Assembly (NCBI GenBank): GCA_963839475.1
Contig: CAWIVH010000009.1
Span: 62,001 to 126,000, forward strand
DNA length: 64,000 nucleotides
Direction of reading: 5' to 3'
Source of the DNA: CAWIVH01 sp963839475
Lineage (GTDB): Bacteria > Acidobacteriota > UBA6911
The notes beneath the pieces were generated by a model. The model worked only from the letters and a program-made list of their open reading frames with translations, did not search any database and was not told the origin of the DNA. The stretch's first letter is position 1. Each line of letters opens with the position of its first letter. The translations under genes and the position numbers were made by a program. This document shows positions 9,102 through 17,726 of this stretch, in pieces.

Positions 9102-10577
9102 ATGAAACACTCCGATCATTCGCAACACCGATCTATTCTGCTGAGCATTGCCCGGCGGGCGATGGTTGATAGAGGATTGCTCCCTGACTTTCCGCCTGAA
9201 GTGATGGAAGAACTCCATGAAATCAAGGGCCCCGCGGCGTCATCCGATGAATCCATCAGGGATCTCAGCTGTCTGATCTGGTGCTCCATAGACAATGATG
9301 ACTCCCGCGATCTGGATCAGCTCACATCGGCCGAGGCTATCGCCGGCGGGGCCACAAAAATCCGGGTGGCCATCGCCGACGTGGATTCCGTGGTCAGGAT
9401 GAAATCGGCGCTGGATGTTTATGCCCGCCACAACACTACCTCGGTGTATACGGGAGCTGCGATTTTTCCAATGCTCCCCGAGATCCTCTCTACAGATCTA
9501 ACCTCTCTCAAATATCAATCGGACAGGCTGGCCGTCGTGGTTGAAATGGTAATTGCCGCGGATGGCTCGCTTCAGAATACCGATCTCTATCGGGCGACGG
9601 TCTGCAATCATTCAAAACTCGCCTATTCCAGTGTCGCTGGCTGGCTTGAAGGGAGCGGTCCCAAACCTCCAGCGATCAGTTTGGTCCGCGGCCTCGACGA
9701 GAATCTCCTTCTTCAGGATCGCGTCGCACAAAAGCTGAAGGATATCCGCCACATCCATGGTGCCTTGAATCTCGAAACCATGGAATCGCACCCGCTTTTT
9801 GACGGAGATCAACTCAAGGATGTCCTGCCTGACACCAAGAACAGGGCCAAAGATATTATCGAAGACTTCATGATTGCTGCGAATGGAGTCACCGCGCGTT
9901 ATCTGGCAGCCAAAATGTTCCCGTCTATACGGCGCGTCGTACGCACACCCAAAAGATGGGACCGGATCGTCGAATTGGCTTCGCAGACCGGCTACACACT
10001 TCCCGAGGCGCCGGATTCAAAAGCACTGGGGCAGTTCCTGGCTTCCTCCAGGACCGCCGATCCACTTCGATTCCCGGATTTATCTCTGAGCGTTGTCAAG
10101 TTGATGGGTTCCGGTGAGTACGTCGTGGAACACCCGGGAGAGACTGCGACGGGGCACTTTGGTCTTGCCGTGAGGGATTATACTCACTCCACCGCGCCCA
10201 ACCGCCGATTTCCCGACCTGGTGACGCAGCGTTTACTCAAAGCCGCCATAGCCGGAAACCGGCCTCCCTATGAAATGGCCGATTTGGAGGAATTGGCAAA
10301 GCATTGTACTGAGGCAGAGGATGCGGCGAAGAAGGTTGAACGTCAGGTCGAAAAATCCGCAGCCGCGCTCTTGCTCGAATCAAGGATCGGGGAACGATTC
10401 GACGCTTTGGTCACGGGTGCTTCGAGCAAGGGTACATGGGTGCGTATCCTGCAGCCGCCCATTGAAGGGAGACTCATGGGTGGCTTTGAAGGCCTGGATG
10501 TCGGTCACCGGCTCCGTGTGGAGTTGATTCGCACGGACGTCGAGCACGGATATATCGATTTTAAAAGAGCGGAGTAA
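9102..10577 (+). CDS. RNase II/RNase R-family (RNB domain) exoribonuclease
   Basis: 491 residues from the ATG at 9102, just after the preceding stop. The central RNB domain begins with CSIDNDDSRDLDQL, containing the Asp cluster that binds the catalytic magnesium ions, and continues with IRVAIADVDSVV. Typical later landmarks are DIIEDFMIAANGVTARYL, DYTHSTAPNRRFPDLVTQR and a C-terminal S1/OB-like stretch (FDALVTGASSKGTWVRI). It is shorter than RNase R (about 700-800) and lacks obvious N-terminal cold-shock domains, like the compact RNB proteins of cyanobacteria and Acidobacteria. Probably a cytosolic 3'-5' exoribonuclease. Some enzymes of this subfamily are specialised, so the substrate is uncertain. 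Confidence 0.88.
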   Translation: MKHSDHSQHRSILLSIARRAMVDRGLLPDFPPEVMEELHEIKGPAASSDESIRDLSCLIWCSIDNDDSRDLDQLTSAEAIAGGATKIRVAIADVDSVVRMKSALDVYARHNTTSVYTGAAIFPMLPEILSTDLTSLKYQSDRLAVVVEMVIAADGSLQNTDLYRATVCNHSKLAYSSVAGWLEGSGPKPPAISLVRGLDENLLLQDRVAQKLKDIRHIHGALNLETMESHPLFDGDQLKDVLPDTKNRAKDIIEDFMIAANGVTARYLAAKMFPSIRRVVRTPKRWDRIVELASQTGYTLPEAPDSKALGQFLASSRTADPLRFPDLSLSVVKLMGSGEYVVEHPGETATGHFGLAVRDYTHSTAPNRRFPDLVTQRLLKAAIAGNRPPYEMADLEELAKHCTEAEDAAKKVERQVEKSAAALLLESRIGERFDALVTGASSKGTWVRILQPPIEGRLMGGFEGLDVGHRLRVELIRTDVEHGYIDFKRAE

Positions 10578-10580
10578 GAA

Positions 10581-10620
10581 GGTCCATCGAGTGGGGCTTT
10601 CCATGCCTCGCTCATGGACC
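10581..10620. terminator. Bidirectional terminator-like hairpin between convergent genes
   Basis: GGTCCAT at 10581 pairs with ATGGACC ending at 10620, with further pairing of GAG/CTC and GGC/GCC inside. It sits four bases after the RNB gene stop and before the 3' end of the convergent - strand gene. No long T run follows, so it may stabilise 3' ends rather than act as a classical intrinsic terminator. Confidence 0.6.
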
Positions 10621-10706
10621 CTCTCATTCGCGGCTGATTTGGCTCTTCATTGGCGTCCTGTTCAGGGAACGACGCAGAGCCGCCCGTGGCTTTAGTGTTC
10701 AACGCA

Positions 10707-12755
10707 TCAGGGGGATACATCGAAGGCGTCAAGCCAAATCCATCTTCCACGGGAAAGTCGATTTTTTTGGCCGGTGACTTCAATGGTTATCGTGTGGTTT
10801 CCTCGTACAAGCCCGCCAATATTAAAGGCCTTTGCCTGGGCGACATCCGATGAGGAGTAAGTGTCGACACGAATGGGGCTATTGTTATCGATGGATACAT
10901 TGGCAATACCGGACCAGGCATCCGTGTAGCCGATCCATGAGATGCCTGTCCCTGTGAAAGACAGCGATGCGCGGGAGCCGGTATCCATGGCTAGTATCGC
11001 GCTGCCACCACTAAGAGCGGACATGCTTTTGCTATGCCAACTCCCGGATGAACTTACCGAAGGGACGTTTTGTTCAATGCGAGTCTTTGCAGCCGGCACA
11101 GGGACATTTTGAGATGATACCAGGAAGGCATCGATCCAGATCCATGAGCCCCCAGAATTCGTGGTGCCCGTAGCTTCTATGCTGAGAGTGTGGGAACTCT
11201 CGGACAGACCTGACTGCGTGTAAAGTATGGACTGGAACTTGGACGGGGAGGCAGAGGTATCCACGGTTCTTTGGAACTGGCCATCCAAATAAACATTGGC
11301 AATACCGGACCACTCATCCCGATAGCCGACCCAGGCCACGGCTGAACCATAAAAGGTAAGGGTAGCGCGGGCGCCGGTATCCATGGCAAGGTTTGCGCTT
11401 CCCCCGCTGTGGCCCGCCGAGGTGTTGGAGTACCACGGTCCACTGTAGATGATTGCCGGGTTGTCTTGCTCGAAGGAGGTTGCGGTCGATTGTCGCCCGG
11501 GGTCAGTCCCCGTGCCGGAGGAGACGGCGATAAAATAGACGTCGGAATACTCGGTCGGATAGCCCGCGGTCGCCTGAAGTCCGAAGTTGCTGTTATAAAT
11601 CAGCCTGCTGCCATCGCGGCTTGCGGAGACATGCGGCTGGTAGTTGTAGCTATTGAATGGCCTGCTGCGGTGATGGGCAAGTCTGCGCACCTCAGTCCCA
11701 TCCAGCTTGATTTGAAGAATTTCATTCGTGTAGACGGCCCACGAGGGGGTGGTGACAGGATCGCTCGGCGCATAGGTTTCTACGAATACCGAGCCGTTGC
11801 CGTCGGGCGCTGACACATGGACCGCCAGGCTCCAGTCGAGCGAAAGGAGGCATGACGGATGGGCGTCCGCCAGGCGGATTTTGACAATCCCGTTATTGCA
11901 GACAGGTGTAGGATCGGCGGCGTTGATCATAACCAGGATTTCTTCTCCGCTCGTATCGCGCGTCACATCCATGTGACCGCCGACACGGCTGACCTGCCGC
12001 AGAAAACTCATGTTCCGGTCGAAGAGCTCGATGCCGTTGTAACGCCCGCTGCCGGGTTGGAGCCATGTCACTGTGACGTTATTGTCGGGGGTCATGTAAA
12101 CGCTGTCGAAGGCATTGCTGCCTGCATCGAAAAGCGGGCCTTTGGTGTCGCTGCTGATTTCGTACACGAATATGTACCGGTCATCTCCAACCAGGACAAA
12201 ATGATTCCCATCGGATGAGATATCGGATTCGCCTTTTCCGCTAATCGATCCGTATTCGCCGAAGACATGCAGGGTGGCAATCTTATCGGTCGCCGTATTG
12301 TAGCTTCGCAATTCGTTGCCGCGGTGGTAGTAGAAGACATCGCGATCCGTTCGAGACCAGCGTGGCTCACTGGATGCGGATACCTCCAACGGGCAGTTTT
12401 TCAGAAAGGCACCCGTGCCATCATACAGACCGAAGTAGCTTTGAAAGACGAGCAGGATTTTCGAGTTATCCTGGTTGAATGAGCTCATGGTTGAGTATTC
12501 ATCTGTAATGAACGTGAGCATCCCGCCGCGGTCAATATTGGGTTGGACAAGCGCGTTCGAGATGCGCTTGATGGAGGTTCCAAATGCAGGATCGACATAG
12601 GAAGCGCCTTCGGCCGGCGGCGCCAGGGTTTGGTATTGGGGCGGCAGGTAAATGTTTTTGTCGATGACCTGAGCCGGAGCGGAACTGCATGAAAGCAGGA
12701 TGGTAAGCACTACTCCCATGATAGGGAGAGCAATTTTGACCAGTCGTGTGAGCAT
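10707..12755 (-). CDS. Secreted beta-propeller-like protein with two C-terminal jelly-roll (carbohydrate-binding-like) domains
   Basis: I take the start at 12755 (MLTRLVKIALPIMG...) because it gives a clean signal peptide ending SAPAQ; the upstream in-frame extension is unlike protein. 682 residues. Residues 35-430 form repeated blades resembling the WD40/oligogalacturonide lyase-type propellers of secreted Acidobacteria proteins. The last 250 residues hold two copies of a domain of about 115 residues with HSGGSA, GTGISWIGY.D.WSGIANV and SWIWIDAF landmarks. The same domain occurs twice in the protein at 25777. Likely extracellular and binding polysaccharide; its position beside the EPS locus supports this. 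No catalytic residues recognised. A + strand element (E2) overlaps its first codons. Confidence 0.78.
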   Translation of the reverse strand: MLTRLVKIALPIMGVVLTILLSCSSAPAQVIDKNIYLPPQYQTLAPPAEGASYVDPAFGTSIKRISNALVQPNIDRGGMLTFITDEYSTMSSFNQDNSKILLVFQSYFGLYDGTGAFLKNCPLEVSASSEPRWSRTDRDVFYYHRGNELRSYNTATDKIATLHVFGEYGSISGKGESDISSDGNHFVLVGDDRYIFVYEISSDTKGPLFDAGSNAFDSVYMTPDNNVTVTWLQPGSGRYNGIELFDRNMSFLRQVSRVGGHMDVTRDTSGEEILVMINAADPTPVCNNGIVKIRLADAHPSCLLSLDWSLAVHVSAPDGNGSVFVETYAPSDPVTTPSWAVYTNEILQIKLDGTEVRRLAHHRSRPFNSYNYQPHVSASRDGSRLIYNSNFGLQATAGYPTEYSDVYFIAVSSGTGTDPGRQSTATSFEQDNPAIIYSGPWYSNTSAGHSGGSANLAMDTGARATLTFYGSAVAWVGYRDEWSGIANVYLDGQFQRTVDTSASPSKFQSILYTQSGLSESSHTLSIEATGTTNSGGSWIWIDAFLVSSQNVPVPAAKTRIEQNVPSVSSSGSWHSKSMSALSGGSAILAMDTGSRASLSFTGTGISWIGYTDAWSGIANVSIDNNSPIRVDTYSSSDVAQAKAFNIGGLVRGNHTITIEVTGQKNRLSRGRWIWLDAFDVSP

Positions 12756-12793
12756 TGTTGTACTGACACGCGGCTGACCTTCCATGTATAAAC
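12728..12793 (+). promoter_or_regulatory. Regulon element E2, oriented away from its neighbouring gene
   Basis: GAGCA at 12728 (followed by TTGACC) and at 12750 (22 bp apart), then ACTGACACG at 12762 and GTATAAA at 12786. The spacer is one base longer than in the other copies. It reads on the + strand, although it overlaps the first codons of the - strand gene starting at 12755. No convincing + strand ORF follows before element E3. It could drive an antisense or short RNA, or be a relic. Confidence 0.6.
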
Positions 12794-13014
12794 CGTGTAT
12801 CGCTCGGGAACGGCATTGTTGGTGATGGCGCCCGATCAAGTTGCACCGGCAACCGCTCGTCGAGGGCTGAAGGCAATGTCGTTTGTCAATGATGCGTTCG
12901 CGGATTGGTGGTGCGAATCCCGAAGTGGAGAGGCGTGAAGGCATGACTTGGCTTCCTTTCCGGGGCATACTTCGATTCCCCTTGGCGAGACGCGTGCTGC
13001 TGAAAAAACTGTGT

Positions 13015-13079
13015 GAGCATAATTGACCATGGATGTGAGCAGGATTGAACTGACGCGGACTTATCTCCAGGGTATAAAG
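13015..13079 (+). promoter_or_regulatory. Regulon element E3, followed by a structured noncoding segment
   Basis: The best-formed copy: TGTGAGCA at 13012 and 13034 (GAGCA cores at 13015 and 13037, 22 bp apart), each followed by an ATTGA(A/C)C block, then ACTGACGCG from 13049, 18 bases, and TATAAAG at 13073-13079. The predicted transcription start is near 13085. No ORF with protein character lies downstream. Confidence 0.78.
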
Positions 13080-13080
13080 A

Positions 13081-13640
13081 GTGTGCCCTCATAGAACAAG
13101 GTTGTATGTGACGGTTGTCACGCGAGGTGAAGGTAAGGTGGTTTTTTAAGGGCTTGCGATAGCTTTGCGTGCGGCTGAGCCGTGCAAAATCGTGGAATGC
13201 AAGTCCTAGTGCGGACACAGGCCATAACACTAGTGGCCTTCCTTTCCGAAGGCAGAGTTAGAGATTTGCGTCGAGACGCTTGCCTCCGGATGGCTGGCCA
13301 GCTCTTCGGAGTGGCTTGGGCTATCTATCTAACAGAGAGGAGGTTAAAGCAACCCAACGGCAGAGATCCCTCGCCCGCAGTCTGTATTCAGGACGAGAAT
13401 CACTCATTGAAACCAGCGTGCTTCAATGCGACATGGTCAACGGATCTCCGAAGAATGAGCCTTGAATAGGCCGCTAGCTCACGGGAACAGGCAGCACACC
13501 ATGGCGGACTGCTCCCTTCTGTAATCTATGCTGCCACTGGCGCAGTGGGTTCGGGAGGGGTCTATCCAGCCGCCTGTGTCGTTGCAGAAACCCACCAGGC
13601 ATCGAATTAAGGGCTAAGGCTACCTATTCTGGAGATGGCG
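13081..13640 (+). ncRNA. Candidate large structured RNA (or ORF-less group II intron)
   Basis: There is no believable ORF here, but hairpins are dense. Clear ones by eye: GTGAC/GTCAC at 13109, TTTGC..GGCT/AGCC..GCAAA near 13164-13188, GGCCA/TGGCC at 13222-13240, CCTTC/GAAGG near 13240-13256, GCGTC/GACGC at 13269, CTCCG/CGGAG near 13284-13310, GGTT/AACC near 13342, CATTGAA/TTCAATG near 13407-13430, GGGA.CAG../..CTG.TCCC near 13482-13515, and CCACTG/CAGTGG at 13534-13548. The segment starts GTGTGCCC right after the E3 promoter and has GGTTCGGGAGGGG near 13548 and CTACCTAT near 13630, both reminiscent of the 5' and 3' ends of bacterial group II introns. A canonical domain V with a GAAA loop was not found, so the intron reading is weak. 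It may instead be a stand-alone RNA made from E3. Confidence 0.4.
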
Positions 13641-13867
13641 CCGCAAGCTTTAAAATTCCCTACAGTAAATAAAAAACACCTTAACCCGCAGACAGTACCA
13701 GCTTTGAAAGGCGAGAAGGCGCAAGGATTCAGGCCATCATCCGCCCAAAGGTATTCAAACCGTGGCAATTCCAAAGCCTTCGAAAAATCTCTTGAACAGC
13801 AGTTTTGGCGTACTTTGCTGTTCGCTTGCGGAGAAATGCCATGAGTTATGATGGCGCCGGGGGGTGG
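13641..13867. other. Intergenic stretch with a short hairpin
   Basis: No gene recognised. An 8-bp inverted repeat (GAACAGCA at 13794, TGCTGTTC ending 13823) lies just beyond the 3' end of the - strand regulator and could mark its transcript end. Confidence 0.4.
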
Positions 13868-14551
13868 TCAGAGATGCAGGTCTATCAGGTTTTCGCGGAT
13901 CGCATACTTGATAAGGTCGGTTTTGTTGTGGATGTCAAGCTTTCGCATCAGCCTGTATTTATGGGAGTCAATCGTCTTGATTTCAAGCCTGAGGCGGCTG
14001 GCCACCTCTTTGACCGTGCACCCTTCTGCGATCATGATCAGCACTTCTGTCTCGCGATTGGTCAGAGGATAATGTGCGGCGAGAAGGTTGCGCCCGGCGA
14101 CTCGCCCGTGGGAGCCTCGGGACGGCGGGGGGAAAGCATTTTTCGGTAAATCCGGGTCCAGGTATATACTCTCCCGGGCAATGGCCTTCAAGGCGATGAT
14201 CAGTTGGGCTGGGGGAACATCCTTGAGCATGTGAGCTGAGGCTCCGGCATCGAGGCAGCGTAAGACCAGTTCCTGTTCATCATGGGTTGTCAGTATAAGG
14301 ATCTTTATCCGCTTGTTTGCCCGCTTGATGCGGCGTGTGGCCTCCAGCCCGCTGATCTCCGGCAAAGAAATGTCCAGAATTACCACTTCCGGATCAAGGT
14401 TGAGACTCATCTCAACCCCCTCCCGCCCATTTTTTGCCTCGCCCACCACTTCGATCGAAGGATCTTTACGCAAGACCGCCTTGATCCCCTCCCGGAAAAG
14501 CGGGTAGTCCTCGCAAATCAGAACTCGGGTTCGTTTTTTTACTCCACCCAT
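13868..14551 (-). CDS. NarL-type response regulator (REC-LuxR HTH)
   Basis: 227 residues from the ATG at 14551 (MGGVKKRTRVLICEDYPLF). Longer in-frame starts would overlap the upstream gene and lack protein character. The receiver has the acidic patch ICEDYPLFREGI, the phosphoacceptor Asp in VVILDISLPEISG and Lys in AHMLKDVPP. The LuxR HTH is LTNRETEVLIMIAEG and VKEVASRLRLEIKTIDSHKYRLM. It is the last gene of the - strand EPS group, so it may report on or adjust EPS expression. No histidine kinase is adjacent; the partner is unknown. Its REC and HTH are clearly diverged from the regulator at 7098. Confidence 0.9.
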   Translation of the reverse strand: MGGVKKRTRVLICEDYPLFREGIKAVLRKDPSIEVVGEAKNGREGVEMSLNLDPEVVILDISLPEISGLEATRRIKRANKRIKILILTTHDEQELVLRCLDAGASAHMLKDVPPAQLIIALKAIARESIYLDPDLPKNAFPPPSRGSHGRVAGRNLLAAHYPLTNRETEVLIMIAEGCTVKEVASRLRLEIKTIDSHKYRLMRKLDIHNKTDLIKYAIRENLIDLHL

Positions 14552-14591
14552 ACTGCCTGCTCCCTGCGTCACTCCAAGTGCATCATCGGGC

Positions 14592-16394
14592 TTATCGCTG
14601 CGTTTCACTCTTCTGCGTGCCTGCCCCCAACATGGATCTGGCGGATGGGAAAACCTTGGTTTGGACGCGCCCAAGGCTGTCCAGTTTTCGTCCCATCTCC
14701 AGACGGACCGATGAAAGAACTTCCGGATTTTGTTCCCATCTGTAGGTACTGGAAACCAGCCTATCGGCTTGATCGTCTGCATATCTCTGGAAACCCTGGT
14801 CCGACAGGAGTTTGAGGTATTCGTAATCCTCTAGGCCATCCCGGATAAGTTTCAGCCGGATGCTCTCGATCGGAATATCGTGCTTCCCGCCGATGCGGCT
14901 GATGCGGCCCGGATAAAATAGACTTCCGTCTCCATTTCCTCCATGCAGATAAAAATCCTGCCACGGGTCGCGCTTCTGCTCATAGGATTCGGTCATGCTG
15001 TAATATAGCTCCCCGCTGATTTTGTATTTCCAGGTCAACCACTCCATGATGCGGCTGGAAATTGCCGGCGCATCGATCGCGTAGCTTGGCCATCCCCGGA
15101 AGTATTCATCGGTTGAAGGTCCGCAGCCGTGGCTGGCACAGGATTGATACCACCAAAGCTTCTTGCCGCGTTTGAGTTCTTCCAGATATTCCTGGCGCGA
15201 AACCATGCTGGTGCAGAAATCCTCAAATCCGGGTTTTCTCTCGAAACAGTTGATCAAGGGAGTCCAGATATCGACCACATCTGCCAATTGCGCGGAGTAG
15301 GAAGTTGTAACGAGATTTGTCAGCCCGGGAAACGCGCGATGTACCAGCGTTCCGCGTGACGAAATCTTCGAGAAATCCTGTTTGGATGGCTCATCCCACA
15401 AATAAAAATAAAGCCTTTCGATCCATCCTTTTTTTATAAAATGGCGGCCCCATTCTTGAAGATAGAGAGTCTGAGCTGGAGATTTTTCCTTGTAGCCACC
15501 GATCCGGAGATCAACACTGGTCGCACGCGCGCCCGGAAGCGGATGCTCCTGAGTGAATACCGTTCCATCCAGGAATGGGCTCATTTCCTGGTCGTACTCA
15601 GTCCAATCCAGTTGAACGCCGCTTCGCCCTCTTAAAGTGCGCGGTGGGATCATGGATCCGGCATAGGTGCTGATGCGATGCAGGAGGGCCGCCTCGGTAT
15701 AAAGCCGCGTTACCTCCAGCAAATCCTTATCGCGGGTATAGGCTCCACGATGTTGTTTGAGAATGCCGATTCCGCCGAGCCCGAAGGCCGTCTGGAGGCT
15801 GGACGTTGAGGGCAGGACGAAATCCCAGACGTGAACGGTCAATGGTATGCGTCCTTTTACCGATCCCTCCGAATAAATCGTAATGGAGCCCTGGTAATCG
15901 CCCGCTGCCTGATCGATCGGGACATATATTTCGATCCACAATGCCTGATTTTGTTGTGCCTTCAGCAGAAAGGGAAAAGCGCTCCTCCGTTCATGCCAAT
16001 AACGGTCCACTTGCGGAATCAAGGGATCGGGCCAATAGCCTGACTCGCCTTCCACTGAGGATGGATGCTGGAGATTCAGGTACTCTTCTCGATAAATCGT
16101 GGCAGGGGTGCCGGGAATTGTGGATCCGTTTGCCGCGCGCAGAATCGAGACCGTCGCATCGACGCCTGAGAGATCGCCCCTCGCCGAGCGGAGGATGAGC
16201 TGAAACGATTCAAATTCATTGCGCGCAGCCCAAATCTCCGCATTCTGCGCGCTCTTTTGGAGAGGGGGATCTCCCGGGCGTACCTTGACCAGGGCCGTTG
16301 TGATCCAAAACTGAAGCGGCCCGGTTTCTGCGGCCTTTGTGAACGAGGCCGCAAAGGCCACGAAAACTATCAATCGTAGTATCCGCAAGATCAT
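14592..16394 (-). CDS. Secreted GH123-like (DUF4091) glycoside hydrolase-family protein
   Basis: 600 residues with a signal peptide (MILRILRLIVFVAFAASFTKAAE). The N-terminal half is a beta-sandwich region typical of DUF4091 proteins (AARNEFESFQLILR near residue 58). The C-terminal half has the TIM-barrel pattern of GH123, with LYFYLWDEPSKQDF, LWWYQSCASHG and the end signature SIRLKLIRDGLEDYEYLKLL. GH123 founders are N-acetylgalactosaminidases; many DUF4091 members are uncharacterised. In an EPS locus such a protein may trim or remodel the polymer in the periplasm or outside. It is co-directional with the glycosyltransferases upstream. Confidence 0.8.
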   Translation of the reverse strand: MILRILRLIVFVAFAASFTKAAETGPLQFWITTALVKVRPGDPPLQKSAQNAEIWAARNEFESFQLILRSARGDLSGVDATVSILRAANGSTIPGTPATIYREEYLNLQHPSSVEGESGYWPDPLIPQVDRYWHERRSAFPFLLKAQQNQALWIEIYVPIDQAAGDYQGSITIYSEGSVKGRIPLTVHVWDFVLPSTSSLQTAFGLGGIGILKQHRGAYTRDKDLLEVTRLYTEAALLHRISTYAGSMIPPRTLRGRSGVQLDWTEYDQEMSPFLDGTVFTQEHPLPGARATSVDLRIGGYKEKSPAQTLYLQEWGRHFIKKGWIERLYFYLWDEPSKQDFSKISSRGTLVHRAFPGLTNLVTTSYSAQLADVVDIWTPLINCFERKPGFEDFCTSMVSRQEYLEELKRGKKLWWYQSCASHGCGPSTDEYFRGWPSYAIDAPAISSRIMEWLTWKYKISGELYYSMTESYEQKRDPWQDFYLHGGNGDGSLFYPGRISRIGGKHDIPIESIRLKLIRDGLEDYEYLKLLSDQGFQRYADDQADRLVSSTYRWEQNPEVLSSVRLEMGRKLDSLGRVQTKVFPSARSMLGAGTQKSETQR

Positions 16395-16480
16395 GGTGAG
16401 GTCTCAGGTTGTCTGAAGGGAACAGGCACGACTGCCTCCTAATCTGCGGGGCGGCGTGATGAAAGAACGCCTCAAAATAT

Positions 16481-17719
16481 TCATACATCGGATCCCGAAA
16501 CCCCTTTTGCCTCGACGGATCCTGTCGGGCCCCAAGCCCGCACCTGTCTACCGGGCGTTTTTTCAGTCTGCTCATCCGCAATGCCGGATACAATCCGGCT
16601 CATCTCTTCGACCTTTTTATCCCAGGACTCTTGATCCATGGAACGGGATATTGAAATTCGCGCACCCAGAATTCCCCTCTCGACCAGGGAATCCAGATGA
16701 TGCAGGAATTCCTCATGGTTCCGTCCGATGAGGACATTCGGCCCCAGTATTTCCGCCTCCGGGATCGCCGTGGATACCACAGGAAGTCCTGCCGCGAGAT
16801 ATTCGCGCATTTTGAGCGGATTGGCAGCCAACGTCAGATCATTCACAACGAAGGGCAGAATCCCGAAATCCATTCCCTTGCAGTATGCGGGGAGATCTCC
16901 ATACTCCCTACGGCCGATCAGGTGGACGTTCGGCATGTTTCTGACGCGCGAGATGTCCGTCTGGATCTTGCCAATCATCAGAAACGTCCACTTCGGCCGT
17001 GCCGAGGCGAGAAAGTGGATGAGCTCGAGATCCACCCAATCGGCAATGAGTCCGAAGAAACCGACCACGGGGTGGGGAAGGGCGGCCACTTCGGACGGCA
17101 CCTCTGTTTTCAGGCTGCATGCCTGGCGGAAATGTTCGACATCCACCCCATGGGTAACGATGAATGTTTTGGGATTGTAAATCTTCTTGGCTTTATAAAG
17201 CAGCATGGAGGAAACGATGACGACATCCGCCTTCGCCATGAGATTCTTTTCCATTTGCAGAATGGCGGCTTTCCGAGATCCGCTGAACTCCGAGTATTCA
17301 TCCACACATTGATACACAATCAGGCTCTCTCCCAACCTCCCTACGATGTCAGCCGAAGTGGGGAGAAAGGTCCACGTGATCGGATGGGCGAAGCCAAGTC
17401 GCGCCGATATGAGACGCACATGCCAGGTGAGAATGCTTTGATTGATCCTGCGAGCGATGGCGCTGCCGTGGAATGGAATAACCAGAGGCGAGAGCACGAA
17501 AATCCGATCCTCCACCTGCCTGAATCCCGAGGCGAACTGACGCAGCTTTCGGGTTACGCGTTTCAAGTCGTGCAGAGAGGGTTCCGGATTCCTATTTCCG
17601 ATCGAATTGACCCAGAGAACCCGGTTGTGCCGGGCAAGGCGCCTCATGATATGCTTCTTGCTCAGCGGATCTCCATTCCAATCATTGCTGAAACAAATGA
17701 TGTCCCGGCCGGAAATCAT
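16481..17719 (-). CDS. Glycosyltransferase (GT4/GT1-like)
   Basis: 412 residues from the ATG at 17719, which has AAGAGGG upstream and lies seven bases after the asparagine synthetase stop. It begins ISGRDIICFSNDWNGDPLSKKHIMRR, has the acceptor-domain segment IVYQCVDEYSEFSG and, in the donor domain, PHPVVGFFGLIADWVDLE, MIGKIQ, CKGMDFGILPF and EYLAAGLPVVSTAIPEAE. That last GLPVVST..PE block is the nucleotide-sugar site of GT4-type enzymes. It is similar to TuaH/teichuronic-type transferases. Cytosolic, adding one sugar to the lipid-linked EPS repeat unit; donor and linkage unknown. Confidence 0.85.
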   Translation of the reverse strand: MISGRDIICFSNDWNGDPLSKKHIMRRLARHNRVLWVNSIGNRNPEPSLHDLKRVTRKLRQFASGFRQVEDRIFVLSPLVIPFHGSAIARRINQSILTWHVRLISARLGFAHPITWTFLPTSADIVGRLGESLIVYQCVDEYSEFSGSRKAAILQMEKNLMAKADVVIVSSMLLYKAKKIYNPKTFIVTHGVDVEHFRQACSLKTEVPSEVAALPHPVVGFFGLIADWVDLELIHFLASARPKWTFLMIGKIQTDISRVRNMPNVHLIGRREYGDLPAYCKGMDFGILPFVVNDLTLAANPLKMREYLAAGLPVVSTAIPEAEILGPNVLIGRNHEEFLHHLDSLVERGILGARISISRSMDQESWDKKVEEMSRIVSGIADEQTEKTPGRQVRAWGPTGSVEAKGVSGSDV

Positions 17720-17726
17720 GATTTGT

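Noticed and set aside
11409..12482. Several + strand frames opposite the secreted propeller protein
   Set aside because: Shadows of a gene with a signal peptide and repeated domains; no features of their own.
13081..13640. Firm annotation as a group II intron
   Set aside because: The ends are suggestive, but I could not find a canonical domain V or a reverse transcriptase, so it is reported only as a candidate structured RNA.
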